DNA of 64,000 nt from Octodonta nipae. Its lineage: Eukaryota > Arthropoda > Insecta > Coleoptera > Chrysomelidae. Each line of letters starts with the position of its first letter. Within the stretch, counting starts at the first letter, position 1. Shown in pieces: positions 1 to 11,619 of this stretch. The position numbers and the translations under genes are program-made. The stretch spans positions 31,857,829 through 31,921,828 of the forward strand of contig CM067222.1 of assembly GCA_034190945.1 (NCBI GenBank), given 5' to 3'. The notes under the pieces are model-generated. The model was not told the origin of the DNA. It ran no database searches and saw nothing but the letters and a program-made list of their open reading frames with translations.

Positions 1-196
1 ATCAACTAATATTGCTAATATTGATGATTTAGAACACCAAATAAGACAAAAAAAATCAAAACATCGCAGAGGTGTTGCAAAATATTATCGAAGAATTTCA
101 ACACCCTTTATTTTTGTGTCAAGAAATGCACGATGCCCAGTTTAACCATATGACCTAGACTATAATTACTGTAAAATATTGATAATTACTTCAAAC

Positions 197-2247
197 CAGG
201 ATGTATTAAGGAGGTGGTCCAACGATGCTTTTAAAAGCGAACACTAATTATGGATGGTACGGTAAATGACCAAACGATGGCGCTCCGAATAAGGAAATAA
301 ACGGCGAGGATTGATTTAAATTAATATTATAAAGCAGTAGGAAGTGAATAGTATAAAAAAGTCACAGGAAGATTTGAGACATTATATCTATCGTATTGAT
401 TATTTCAAAATAGAATAAGTCACAGGGGGATTTGAGACATTATATATATCATATTGATTATTTCTTTGGTCAAATATCTTTATGTAATTCGGGCTCGCTC
501 CTCAGAACCCAAAAAACTTACATTTATTAAATTCAAAATATACAGGGAGATCGTTGATTGACTGGCATTAACGTCGTAGTAAACTTAAGCTCATAAATTT
601 TACTGTTATTTCACTAGAAATGATTAAAGAGACTGTGTGTTCAAGTGAATTATTGTTAAACCACTTTTATTTTTTGTGTTAAACAAATCACGGAAAATTA
701 TAATGACAGTATTCACAGCGGAGAAAATACGGACAAGGACAACAACTAGGAAATACATTAATACAGGTTCAGAAGAAATGGGCAAGTTAAATAACCACCA
801 AATAATTATAAAGGTTGTGATTATTATATATAATTTTAGGTTGAACATGCCCATATAAAAATTGAAATTGTGAGTAGCTTCAAGCCACAGTGATGAATGA
901 TTAGATTCATCTCAACAGAATTTAAAAAACATAAATCTGCAAAACATAGAGATGTATTTTATTTTACAAAACTCAGAGTTTATTCAAATATAAAAATTTA
1001 CAATTAATCAGTCTAAAAGGTTTAAATCTAATATATTTCAATTGGTAACAAACACTATAGATATAATTGATAGAGAAAAGGAAATATAATAAATGCAAGA
1101 TTTGCTTCCATATATACAACTTAATAAGAAAAACATGGGTTTATACAAGTTCAAACAAGTTAAGTATTTTACACTGTGTAATTATAACTCAAATATAATT
1201 CGTTCCTTTTAGTGATAATACATTTTAGATTTATGGTGTAAAACAATTTTATTCAACTAAAGTGTAAAGGGTTAGCATTAGCATGTTTTTCAAGAGTAGC
1301 AATGAATTTTAGCTACAAGTAGATGTTTTCTCAAAAATTTAATATTTTTCATTTAATACATCAGACCTCTTTTAAAACAAAAAATCCACTTTTTTGGGCA
1401 CATAAGGAGCTGAACTACAAAAAATCATAAGCGAGAATAAGAAGCCAGTTCAGTGTCTAATATGTCAAACATGAAAAATTAAATAATGATTTTGTAAATG
1501 TAAATTTTTCCTAAGGGGTCAGATGGTCAGCTGAATGGCCACGACAAGAGCTTTCTTTTTTACTAATTATATGATACTCACTAGATTATGGGGGGGGGGT
1601 GTATGTGTGTGTTGTAATATACATGTTGTAACATATATATTAATTCCTTTAAATTAAATGAAAAAAAATTAATTATAATTTTTGATGAAACTATTTTTAT
1701 ATGTATATATGTCATCTACAGATTGGCGCAAAATTGAAATCATGAGCAAAGCTTGGTCGCCTAGGTACTTCTTGTATAAACAAATGTTCGAGATTTGAAA
1801 TTTTTTGTTAAGGGTGTTTTCCAGAATGCTCTTTTTCACTAAATTAATTTCAAACTGTTGGCCACTTCCAGTTATACTAGTGGTTGACTATATCTTTGTT
1901 ATTTTAAATGGAATTGCATAATTGTTATGAAGAATTCGTATGGTAAGTATTATGACAACTTCGTATGTCTGCGACTCCGATATAATTTATAAGAAAAAAA
2001 TACAGGGATAGAATGTCGAAATTTTATGAATTCATAGTTGCGGTTGCATTGGGATTTTTTCCTATAAAAAAATATCTCAGAAACTAACTTCAAATGAATC
2101 AAAATGAACAGTGTGTAAATACATCAATACGGCAATTCCATATTGTTAGCGCCCTCTTTCGCTTAATCAGTGAAGTAATCAAAATTTGTGTCACTGCAAA
2201 AACAATGAAATAGTATGGACGTTGGCCCACCTCCTTAACACACCCTG
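197..2247. mobile_element. hAT-like non-autonomous DNA transposon with 8-bp target duplication
   Basis: The ends are inverted repeats of 28 bp with three mismatches: the left begins caggatgtattaaggaggtg, and the right (2220-2247), read on the minus strand, begins cagggtgtgttaaggaggtg. Perfect 8-bp direct repeats cttcaaac flank them at 189-196 and 2248-2255. An 8-bp duplication with ends starting CAGG is typical of the hAT superfamily. The 2.05-kb interior has only short random-looking open frames and no transposase I recognise, so it is probably a deletion derivative moved in trans. A 58-bp tandem duplication lies inside (361-464). Seen: TIRs and duplication. Inferred: superfamily. Confidence 0.85.
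361..464. repeat. Two-unit tandem duplication, period 58 bp
   Basis: The segment starting gtcacaggaagatttgagac at 361 is repeated at 419 with a few substitutions and runs to tattgattatttc in both units. It lies inside the hAT-like element 197-2247. Confidence 0.85.
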
Positions 2248-2255
2248 CTTCAAAC

Positions 2256-3531
2256 GTTATTTCTTTCTATGACATCATTAATTATTTTACAAATTAACCA
2301 ATTGAAAATTGATTTTTCTTATTACTAACGTCCAAAAATCAAAAGTCCTATACGATATTGATGAATAGAGAATTGAAAACCCTTTCAAACGCAAGAAACA
2401 CCCCACCCCTTTATATTTAATTTTTTGGGGGCTTGAATAGGCAGGTAAATAATTTTATTCAAAAAGTGTAGTTTCATGTATAAAAATTGATCTGTATCAG
2501 GATATTTCATTTACATTCATAATTACGTACAAAATGTATCCGTTACTTTAAGACCTCACTTTATATTCACACAAATTGAGAGCCTCCTCATTCGTAGAAG
2601 TCGGTTAAAAAATATGCCACACTACCGCAAGGTTCGGTTTTCAATTGAAGTCACTACATTATGAAACATTAATACTTCTATTTCGAAAAGTTAACTGCCA
2701 AATAACTAAAATTAACTGCCAGAAAATAAATATATGTCGTAAAAATTATGGTTTCATATTCTTGAATTAAGAGAACTCGAGTTGTTTAATGTTTCTCATA
2801 TTTACATTTTGAGCGTCAATAAGCGGATGCATTTCGCCAGTAATGTTCGCACTTGTCTAAGAATTTACGACACGCTTGCACTCACTTATTTCCAGAAGTA
2901 TACCTTGTGTTCCCAATGTGTGAGATAAATTGAACAGGATGCGCTATATTGAGGGTATAAAACTAAATAACCGGTAACATTATTTTGACAGTGAATAATA
3001 ATCAGAAACAAACGACATAATTCGCTTTACTTGAGCATACGCATCGCGAATTTTAACTCGGAGGGTGTATGAAAGCAAATCGGCTCAAAACGATATAAAT
3101 CAAAGGAAATAGCATATTCACATTGTCGACTAGTATATTAAGCTGCGAATAATAAATAATTATGACACTGAATAATATCACACTTGCCGCCATTAGATAT
3201 GCAGACTTTGGACAATTTTATTTTTTAGCGTTAGATGGGTTTTGCAATTTTATGACTACTTTTTGGTTTGAATTATGGCTACACGATGGAACTTCCAGTA
3301 CCATTAATTCATGCGACATTTGTATCTCGACAAGAATATTATTTAGATCTCTTGGAAACTTCGAAATGGGATATTATCTAGATAATTTATATTATTCTTG
3401 CATTACTTATTTTTATTTTAAATGGATACCTTTCGAATCAATTCTGAAGTTATTGCTTATCTACCAAATTCAAATAATAATTACATTATTTATGATTTCC
3501 ACTTCTCGAGATTTTACAACCTTGGAACACA
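2256..3531. other. No recognised gene; AT-rich sequence
   Basis: I see no recognisable coding segment. A degenerate repeat end (cctcctcattcgtagaagtcggtta, in pieces around 2583-2606) matches the family ending ggaagtcggttaa seen elsewhere in the window. The 129-codon open frame at 3162-3551 has no recognisable motif. Confidence 0.5.
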
Positions 3532-3765
3532 GAACAAGAAATTGTTTCTGAGCAATGCAAGACATTAGGTGCGCTGAAGTTCCTAGATATCGTAGCAAAA
3601 GGAGTTTTGTTGGGAAATTACAACCAAGCGGGTAAAGTAATAAACTCAAATTATTACTGTGACTTTTTCACCCAGCTAAATGATGAAAAAAGACCCAGTT
3701 TAAAGGAGAATTTATATGTTCAAGTGCGAGTTGACCTCACATGTTTAGAGATCAGTACCAGCTAG
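3532..3765 (+). pseudogene. mariner-like transposase fragment
   Basis: An open frame of 78 codons ending in TAG contains KGVLLGNYNQAGKVIN, then SNYYCDFFTQLNDEKRP. This matches the stretch of mariner transposases usually reading KGIILIDYLxKGxTINxxYYxxLLDxLxxxIxxKRP, which lies between the first and second catalytic aspartates. The second-aspartate block (HQDNAPxH) that should follow is not legible, and the N-terminal helix-turn-helix and first-aspartate region are missing. It is a short dead relic. TIRs were not found. Family assignment rests on my recall of the consensus, not on a search. Confidence 0.7.
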
Positions 3766-4149
3766 GAGAACTTAAATATTTAATACATTCTGTATTGTCC
3801 GCTATCTGACAATTTGTCCATATATAATTACTCAATGTTTTGAGTTTTGACCGCCTGGAGGCGGCGGCACTGTCAGTTGTTTGGCGTTGACAGTATGGAC
3901 GTAAATAATGATTTTTTATTATATTTTATTTAATGAATGAACCAATATTATAAATTAATATTAGCATTCTGCACTGAAGGTCGTCAGTAGCTAATTAACA
4001 AAACAAAAATGAAGAAAATCGGTTGAGAGGCCGAGGAGAAAATGGTACCTAATCGTTTTGTTTTTGCCTATTTCTATATAGATATTGTTTTGGTAAAACA
4101 TAGATGGTACAGTAAGTAGAACATGAACTAAAATTTGAATAAAAACAAT

Positions 4150-4495
4150 GGTTTAAATTATTTCCCCGACTTGACCATTGAATGTGTTGCAGCACACTCC
4201 CTCTAACGCACGCATATCTACCAAAACTATATCTAGTCTATTGTGAGCAACAGTCCGATCAGTCAGTACCATGCGGTCCCAGTACAGCTTGTAGTTGTTA
4301 TATTCTAAAACTAATTCCTGTTTGTATTTATAGTATGGAAATCTCACCAACTGTGAAAGTTCAAGTTTCAGTGCTAGTTCCTGGTGCAGCATGTTTGCCA
4401 CAGCATCGTGTCGTTCTTTATATTCAGTTGCAGCGAAGGCTTGACAACCTCCTCTGATATACTGGATAGATTCAGATGTTTGGCAACCGTAAGTG
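4150..4495 (-). pseudogene. LINE ORF2 C-terminal fragment, internally deleted copy
   Basis: On the minus strand the translation reads YKERHDAVANMLHQELALKL, then YNNYKLYWDRMVLTDRTVAH and NRLDIVLVD. This is the C-terminal region found downstream of the reverse transcriptase in a group of insect non-LTR elements. The frame then jumps directly into the element's 3' tail (gttagagggagtgtg ... atggtcaagtcggg). The same tail ends the copy at 19805-20310, but there about 340 bp of coding sequence separate the two parts. This copy therefore carries an internal deletion at about 4210. It has no intact domain and is not functional. Confidence 0.75.
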
Positions 4496-4619
4496 CATCT
4501 GTCGTTGTTACTAGTTCTTAGTTAATTTATTTTATTATTAGGTTTGTTAATAATGTGTTTGTCCACCGCGGTTATCTATACACTCCCCAACACAAGCTAA
4601 CTGTAATTCGTGTCAAAGT

Positions 4620-5480
4620 CAGTAAGGGCTGGGGTAAATTTTCGAGCCTTCTACTCATCATATCCCAAACATGTTCTATGGGCTAAAGAGCGGTGGATCT
4701 GGGTGACCATGGAATAGATTCACATGGGTCTCTTCAAAAAATTTAAACTAACTCGAGCATTATCTTGTTGAAATAAGGGATCAATGAGTCGATTAATGTA
4801 AGGGAGTACATATGGCGTCATTACTTCCTGAAAATAACGTTGTGCTATTATGTTGCCTCGAACAAAGAATAAAGGTAACCTACTTGTATGTGCAATAGCA
4901 CCTCATGACATAACGCCTACTGTTCGGTGTACATGTCGCTCAATACCAAATTGAGGTTAACGTCTTTCCCCTAGAAATCGTCTAAACCTTTTTTTCCGGC
5001 CATCATGTCCACCCAAGCAGAATCGAGGTTCATTAGAGAAGACGACCTGATATCATTCAGCATTCCAATGTTGTCGTTCTCCGCGTCACTTTAGTCGTTG
5101 CCGGCGATGCTCAGAGGTCAGAGGTAGCACAAAATGCGGGCGGTAATGTTGCAGTCCAAAAGACCTTATACACTCAGACACTGGCCTTGTTCTCTTAGCC
5201 ACTCTTCGGCCAAATTTCAAGTTGTCGAAAATCAGTCTCTAAAAGCCCTAAGTCTTAGACGTCGATCTTGAAATTGATTTGTGCCCCTTCGACGTCCAAT
5301 GCCTATTTTTCTCCGATTTTGGGTATTGTCAAACCACTTTTGACAACGTCTCATAACAGTAGTTGGATTTCTATTCGTGCGGCTAGCAATTTCCCGAAAT
5401 GAAAACCCGCTGCCCTACACCAATAATTCGACCTCTCTCAAATTAACTTAGCTGGAATACATTCGGCGTACACGTACTAT
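4620..5480 (-). pseudogene. Tc1-like transposase relic (DD34E type)
   Basis: Read on the minus strand, broken frames give, in order, an N-terminal FERGRIIGVGQ helix-turn-helix start, VVFSNEPRFCLGGHDGR (normally FSDESRF; the first catalytic Asp is now Asn), HRTVGVMS*GAIAHTSRLPL, FFVRGNIIAQRYFQEVMTPY, LFQQDNARV (second Asp kept) and PIEHVWDMMSRR (the Glu block, in another frame). This order and spacing are those of Tc1-family transposases with a DDE catalytic triad. Several stops and frameshifts kill it. Another copy of the same or a close family starts at 49392. Terminal repeats are not legible here. Confidence 0.85.
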
Positions 5481-5539
5481 GCATTTTAACATTTCTAAAC
5501 ATCGATTTTGGATCCCAACAAACGATATGTTTTTTGGTA

Positions 5540-6150
5540 AATTAAAAAAAAATGCAATAAACGACTACGATATTAATTGAAATAAAAAGTTTTTATGCAA
5601 AAACATTCACCAAACATTACCAAATTCATTTGCCTCTTACTATATCATCTATATTTTAGCAAACCAACATTAAATTTAAACATTTTCTTCCGGGTGTTGC
5701 GATTACTTTGTCAGTGAGTATATATTTTCTATTTTTCAAAATTTTAGGCTCGACACATTCAAAGATAAGAAGCACTGGTTTATGATTATACAATTTTTCC
5801 CCAGAAGTACCCCCCAAAATCACCACTTGAAGTTGAATTTTAGGACACCTTGGCAACTCTCTAAAACTACTCAATTTTGAACTTCGTGCCTTAAAAAATA
5901 CATATGGGGAATCATTGCGCATTGAATATGCAATAAGCAAACTCCTCCTACAGTACTGCTATCTCGGTTGCATACATCATTGTGCCAGTAATATGATCTT
6001 TAGGCCAAATTTTGACTGAAAATCAAAAATATTGTCACTTTGTCTTGGGTGGATGTATAGCGCTTGTGTTATTCTTATTATTTCACATAACTTTTTAATG
6101 ATTCTCATCAAAATATTTCTAAAAAGCATGTAATTTGTTTTTATGTTTTT
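5540..6150. other. No recognised gene
   Basis: AT-rich. The 94-codon open frame on the minus strand at 5656-5940 has no motif I recognise and no flanking splice or promoter evidence. Confidence 0.5.
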
Positions 6151-6159
6151 TTAGGATGT

Positions 6160-6570
6160 CCTGACTGAGGCAAAAAAATGCTACAGTGACTGTCCTGTTG
6201 GAGAATTACAACATTAGCCACCGTCACATAGCAAATAAAACTCAACAAAAAATTAAAAGTCAACGTACGTTTTAGATCTGGATGTGTATGCAAAGGCAGC
6301 AGGAAAAAATAATTATTCCCAGGGGTATGCGCTTATTAAATAAATTAGCCATGACCAACAGAAGGTGTACCAGTTCCATTATAGCGCCAATGTTCCAGGC
6401 ATCAGGTTGCCTGGTATTCTGGTACCCTTTGTATGAGCTTGGCTTCAAATGTCCAAGAACAATAAAGAAGCCAAAATTTAATACAGTTCATAAGGAGAAG
6501 AGGGTAGTTTGGGCTCATGCTCACAAGCATCTCAAAGTAGGCGAGTGTAGAATCGTAGGTCACAAATGAT
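6160..6570 (+). pseudogene. Tc1/mariner-type transposase N-terminal relic
   Basis: Broken frames give ATVTVLLENYNISHRHIANK, a first helix-turn-helix of Tc1-like type (usually xxIxxLLxxGxSxRxIAxxL). The frame 6282-6569 follows with MRLLNKLAMTNRRCTSSIIA, then YELGFKCPRTIKKPKFNTVH and KEKRVVWAHAHKHLKVGEC. These match the second DNA-binding helix and the linker before the first catalytic Asp (RxxxKKPxLxxxHKxxRLxWAxxH). Catalytic residues are not present; the relic stops at about 6560. It looks like a different subfamily from the copies at 4620 and 49392. Confidence 0.65.
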
Positions 6571-6599
6571 AACATTTGAAGTATTAGATGACAAAACAC

Positions 6600-8200
6600 A
6601 ACTTGTCATAATGAGATCAGTTAAGAAATTCACGAAGGACTGCCTCCCAAGAGCAGTTAATCAAGAATAAACTATTAGTTTAACATGTAAACTTTAGTAA
6701 TTTAAAAAGCTAAGACACAATATCTTTTAATATTCAAGTGAACGAACAAATTCAAAGTGAACGCAGTAGTAAAAATGGGGAATTAACCTGTTTCATCGAT
6801 TTTTACTTAGGTATTTCAATTCTACTTATCCCAAAAAATAAAAGGAATCATAAGTTGCTTTAGATACTTCAGCAAAACAGCACAAACAAAGAAATATTTA
6901 CTTACATTGGTTGTTTCTAATTTGGCACTAAATGAGGGAAGTTTCTTCCCCTGTTCTAAAGTTTGAATGACGTATAATTGTAAAGATATTTATTATTTTT
7001 AGATAAATGAAAATAACTTCTTACATAAATAAAAAAATGAGAAAAATATATTTTATTGTAAAAAAGAGTGGAGTGGTTGATATTGTTATAAATATTTAAA
7101 TTGGTAGCTATTTGTACTAGTTATTATACAAATATAACCTGAAAAGATATTAAATTTATTTTATTGGCTCCTTAACGGAATGTTTTAGGGAACTAAACAT
7201 CACACCTTCTAGCACTTTCACTTTGATTTTTTGTTAATAAAAGTTTTAGAGGGAAAGTAAGTTACACTGCGGAAAAGAAGCGTCCTTTACTCAACTGCAA
7301 ATCCCGTTCCCATGCTTTTTCTGCAGCTATAAATTCATAACAAGCTATATAATTCCCAATGTGTCTCTTTCATCAAGGTCATGTATTCAAGTTAATTTCT
7401 GTACTAATGTCTTAAAATATAGAGAATTTCTCTTATAAATAAATATTGTCGAATCGGAAATTTTTATAAAGAAGTATTTTTGTGTCCCAAAGAAATATTT
7501 CCAAATTTAAATAATATGAAGAAACGATTATTAAAAAATCGTCAAATTATGGATGTTCATGAGGATTGATATGAATGATATGACTCGACTAAATCCTAGT
7601 TGTGAGAAAATATAATAGGCAATTTAATAAAATCCTTACCTTGATAACTCTCTTTATGAATTTCATGATTTTAACTCTTGGACATTCGTCTACTTCACAA
7701 TATTCTACACTACACATAGCTACTAGCTTGAAGCACGTGAAAACAAGTGAACTGTTACCAACTCTAATAACTCAACTGCTACTCCTTAGTTTTGGTTTTG
7801 CGTTATATGCATTATTTTCACACGTGGCCAATTTATTTCGTTTATATCACTTTGAAGATAAACAAATGTACGTAATGGCGCGAAGAAAATTTAAGGTCGC
7901 AATGCACTTATTATTTCATCAATCGCATAATAATACTAAAATAAGGTGTAAGTTATGTCGGTGTTATTATTCCATGACTTTCAGGTGATGTATTCATAAA
8001 TCTTGACGACTGTTCGGAATATCACCTTTTACGTATATCCTATTTTTAGGAAGGATAAATATATCCATTTAAGAAGGTTATTTATTACTACTGTTAAATT
8101 TCCTAACTTCCTAATTTGTGGTTCATTTTCGAAACTGTCCACCTTACGTAAATAACCCCTGCTATACTGTTATTTTTTTAATGCGATAATAGTTTAGAAA
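6600..8200. other. No confident gene; contains one undefined open frame
   Basis: AT-rich DNA. The only item of note is the open frame 7593-7988, listed separately. Confidence 0.5.
7593..7988 (+). CDS. Possible exon or chance ORF with two hydrophobic segments
   Basis: The frame is open from 7593 to the TGA at 7988 (about 131 codons). It does not open with ATG: the first plausible ATG codons are about 18 codons in, near MNFMILTLG. Two hydrophobic stretches are visible (around ILTLITLFMNFMILTLG and LLPTLITQLLLLSFGFALY), followed by a basic, Cys-containing end (CKLCRCYYS). I recognise no family. It could be a membrane-protein exon, part of a chemoreceptor-like gene, or a chance ORF in AT-rich DNA, where Leu, Phe and Ile codons are common. 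Confidence that it is real is low. Confidence 0.15.
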   Translation: MLVVRKYNRQFNKILTLITLFMNFMILTLGHSSTSQYSTLHIATSLKHVKTSELLPTLITQLLLLSFGFALYALFSHVANLFRLYHFEDKQMYVMARRKFKVAMHLLFHQSHNNTKIRCKLCRCYYSMTFR

Positions 8201-8366
8201 GATTTAAATCAAATATACAGGATGCCATATAGGAAATTGAAACTCACAGAATGGTTAACACACACTAGGCATAGAAAAGTGCACTTTGGACAGGGGTTCA
8301 TAATTTTTTTCAGCAGGAGACGCACTTGCAGGTTTAGTATTTTGTCACTCCGGGGCGCTCTAGTAG

Positions 8367-9947
8367 TAGAGGTGTAAGAAAAGTAACTATTCGTAACTCG
8401 AGTACTCACTACTTGCCCGGATTCGAAGTAACGAATACAAAATTGGTTATTCGAGTTCTCGAATGTTTCTGTAAGCATCGAATACATGATGAATGGCAAT
8501 GTAAACATAGTCGACATGGGCTGAGTTAATTTTTAGCCGCCGAACCGGTCGAACTGTATGACGGCGAGCAAAATGAATTGTGCCGTCGATCAATATTTTA
8601 AGGAAGCTTCTTTAAAGTAATTACAGATTTCTTATTTAAAATAAATAGGTCAAAAAAAATGTTTTATATTAATAATTAATTTCATAATTATTTATGTGTT
8701 ATAATATGATGAACTGGTTTCTGTTAGACGTGGTAGTCTCAAAGGAAATAATGTCCGGAAAATTTTATTTCCTTAATTGCAAATCAAGATATAGTGTAAT
8801 AATCTCTCCCAACCTTGTTCTATTGATGTTTCTAACCTTTAGATGATGTTATGTTTTCATTTCAATTTGGTAGGTATTCTTCATAAGCTCTATTCATTAC
8901 AAATATTTTTTTATATTATCCATTTTTAATATTGTACCTACTTATATTTTTAAATTAAAATAAAAAATGTTTTTAGGTTTTTAATTTGTATTTGTTGTAC
9001 ATGCCAAATAATATATGTTTCTATGACGCATATTTTGTTTATTCAACCTTCAAATAAATTCAGTACTTCAGGATACAGCTGAGGAACACGAATCTCTGGG
9101 ATCGGGCAAGATAGTATATCAGAGGGTCGGGTATAAACTCCCACGCAATTTCGAATCAATCTGTTCGCTACAGTACTACGTACGCATGAAGGGTATGAAG
9201 CCGGTGAGATGGCGGGTGCTGACCCCATACTTTATTTTTGTCGACACATTCCTATAAGTAAAAAATTGCCGTCGTTTCCATATCTAACGTAAGATATCTA
9301 CGGCCATCAGCATGAACGAGTTAATAATTTGGATAAACTTAAAGCCAAAAAAATTCGTCAGTCTATCATTGAAATTACTAACATGTTTGAAAATTTCCAG
9401 AGAGAATCTCATGATACATTGGGATATTGTCTGGCTAAAATAAAGGCCTTTTTGACAATTTGCGCCACTAACAGTTAGAAAAATAATTGTCCGCAGTTAA
9501 CTAATTATTACCAATTTATTTTTTAGAATAATACCTCTATACGTATATTTTTTAAAAAAAATCTCTAGGTTGAGTATTTTATTTTTAAGAGTATCATTTC
9601 ATTTTTTTGGTTAGAGGCGAGTTACTTTATTTTAATATGAAATCTAAAACGTTCTTTGAAAAGATATACGTAGGACCCAAACACTGCTAAATCACGGACA
9701 TACCAATAACAAATATAATGGGAATCATACCTACACCATTTACCACTATAGAAATATCTACATTTACTCATATGATCTTATCAAACGCCTTTACATCTGA
9801 TACGAAATACCGAAATCGCGAGAGTCAATATTTAAACTGTTTTACCCGAAGCACAGTATAATTAAACGAATATTTAGTAATGAGTACTTAACTGAAAAGT
9901 AACGAATAGTTACGAGTACTCAAAAGTTACGATAGTTTACACTTCTA
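8367..9947. mobile_element. hAT-like element with 8-bp target duplication
   Basis: The left end starts tagaggtgtaag (8367) and the right end, read inverted from 9947, starts tagaagtgtaaac. Just inside each end are copies of gtaactattcgtaac and gagtactc, suggesting subterminal binding motifs. The flanks carry tctagtag (8359-8366) and cctagtag (9948-9955), an 8-bp duplication with one mismatch. TIRs of the form (C/T)AGAGGTGTA with 8-bp duplications are usual for hAT elements. Inside, broken frames such as KLKAKKIRQSIIEITNMFEN (about 9340-9400, plus strand) may be remains of its protein, but I cannot place them in a transposase domain. Confidence 0.75.
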
Positions 9948-9955
9948 CCTAGTAG

Positions 9956-10870
9956 TACTCAACGTTGAGCAGAAATTTATATACTTCACACGATTTGAAT
10001 TTAGATTTCGTCAAAATAAATAAACAAAAAAACCTAACGTCTAAAAAACACAGGAAAAACATAATTAAAACACAATAAATAATAATTTTCTGTAAAACTT
10101 AAATACTTTTTTTGACGTCGGTGCTAAGTAGAACTTACAAAATTATACTTACCCACTTATTGGAAACTCATTTATTTTCTATTTAACTTAATTAACTTTC
10201 GAAATATTAAAAATAAAAAAGTATCAAAATGACATATTTCTTTAGCTTTTTCGTTACTTCGCCAAACTGATAATGCAAGGTTATGGCAAAAATGATTTCT
10301 TTCACAGTTTCCAAAATGGCAACATCAAAATCAAAATAACTTCGAGTAGCCCAAAACACAGTTATAGCCTCTGTTCTTTTTTTGGACATTTGAGGAAAGT
10401 CCTTCTTTCTTTATGAAAAATCACTTCTTGTACTATTAAAATTATTAAAAATGATCAATTTCTTTAGCCAAACTGATCAGACCCAGAAAGGTCGAAAGTT
10501 GTCACAACGCACTAGAAATCAACACATATGGTGAAACCTTAGTTGTTTCTCCCAGTTTCCAATATGCCAAGACCCACAAAGTCTGTGCCGGTGGTATGGA
10601 CTATTCAAAGTTGTCACAAAGGATCGCTTACCACACAGCGAAGATATTTTGGATCCGTTACCACAAAGAATCGATTACCTTTCATGGAAATATTGACGTT
10701 ATGGATCCGTTGTCATTTTAATCACCATTTTATACCAATTTATGGAGACACACAATTTTTAGATTTCTTGAATTCTCGTTTCTGTAGATATTTTTTGTAC
10801 TCATTTGGTTGTTGATTTTTTCTTCCATATAATTGATATTAGTGTATTTCTTGTTTTTAATGTTGTCTTG
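9956..10870. other. No recognised gene
   Basis: AT-rich DNA with short internal similarities (for example gccaaactgat at about 10261 and 10467, and ggatccgtt at about 10651 and 10703) but no coding region I can support. Confidence 0.5.
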
Positions 10871-11242
10871 ATTCCAAAATTATTTAAATAAGTTTGGTAT
10901 AGATTCACAGAACTTGTTTTGTGCTAAAATTTGTTTATTTTTTTGTTGCTGAAGATTAAAATAATCCCCCATAATTCTGTTACTTGAGGACGATTGTATC
11001 GCTTCTACTTCCGCAGAATTCAATCGTATCTGGTTGCTGATAAATAAAGCTGTAATTAGTCGTAACAATATCCTTCTGAACACCCCTATATCGGGATAGT
11101 TCATAAGGTTTTTCCTCATAAAGTGTATCGGAGCACTGAACCAACAAAATTCTTTGATCGTATTTTTTGCGAATGCACCTGGGAGGATCACATATAAATT
11201 GTAAAGACTCCAAGTTCTCTCAACTTAAAAGTAGCTTGACTA

Positions 11243-11449
11243 TTATATATGAACTTTATTGTAATAAATGTTAGAAATGGTCTCCATCCACTGCGAGGCT
11301 GTGATATAATCATGTCTCAAAATCATTGCGCACATTAGAAGTAAGTAAGTCAGCCACATTCTTCTGGGATACCCCCAAAGCAAAAAATCCAGCGGGTCAT
11401 ATCTGGCGACCTTGCTGGCGACTCGATGGCACCTCATCTTCCAATACAT
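11243..11449 (-). pseudogene. mariner-like (IS630/Tc1/mariner) transposase C-terminal relic
   Basis: The minus-strand frame contains VARYDPLDFLLWGYPRRMW. This is the third catalytic block (usually PARSPDLTPLDFFLWGYLK) found near the C-terminus of a group of IS630/Tc1/mariner transposases; the Asp of SPDL corresponds to the D of YDPLDF or the preceding lost position. Downstream minus-strand frames (10880-11213) may be further degenerate C-terminal sequence but are not recognisable. The upstream catalytic core is absent. Confidence 0.65.
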
Positions 11450-11514
11450 CTATCAGGAAATCGATTATCCAGAAACTTTCTAAAAACTACAGATGTAATA
11501 GTAAAATTGTCAAA

Positions 11515-11600
11515 CTATCAACTTCAGGTTTATATTTTATTGACTTTTTTAAATATACAGCTTGTTGTTCAAAGTGTGGGCTTATATCTTTAGTACACAT
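11515..11600. repeat. Partial copy of a small foldback (MITE) family
   Basis: tttttaaatatacagcttgt followed by tgttcaaagtgtgg matches one arm of the foldback at 60113-60262 and, inverted, the segment at 23068-23120. Only one arm is present here. Confidence 0.5.
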
Positions 11601-11619
11601 TTATGAATACACTTGACAG

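Noticed and set aside
3162..3551. 129-codon ATG-started open frame, rich in Phe, Leu, Ile and Tyr
   Set aside because: No recognisable domain, composition expected of AT-rich DNA, and its end overlaps the mariner relic in another frame.
9043..9228. Minus-strand open frame in a GC-richer stretch of the hAT-like element
   Set aside because: No transposase motif recognised; left as unassigned interior of the element.
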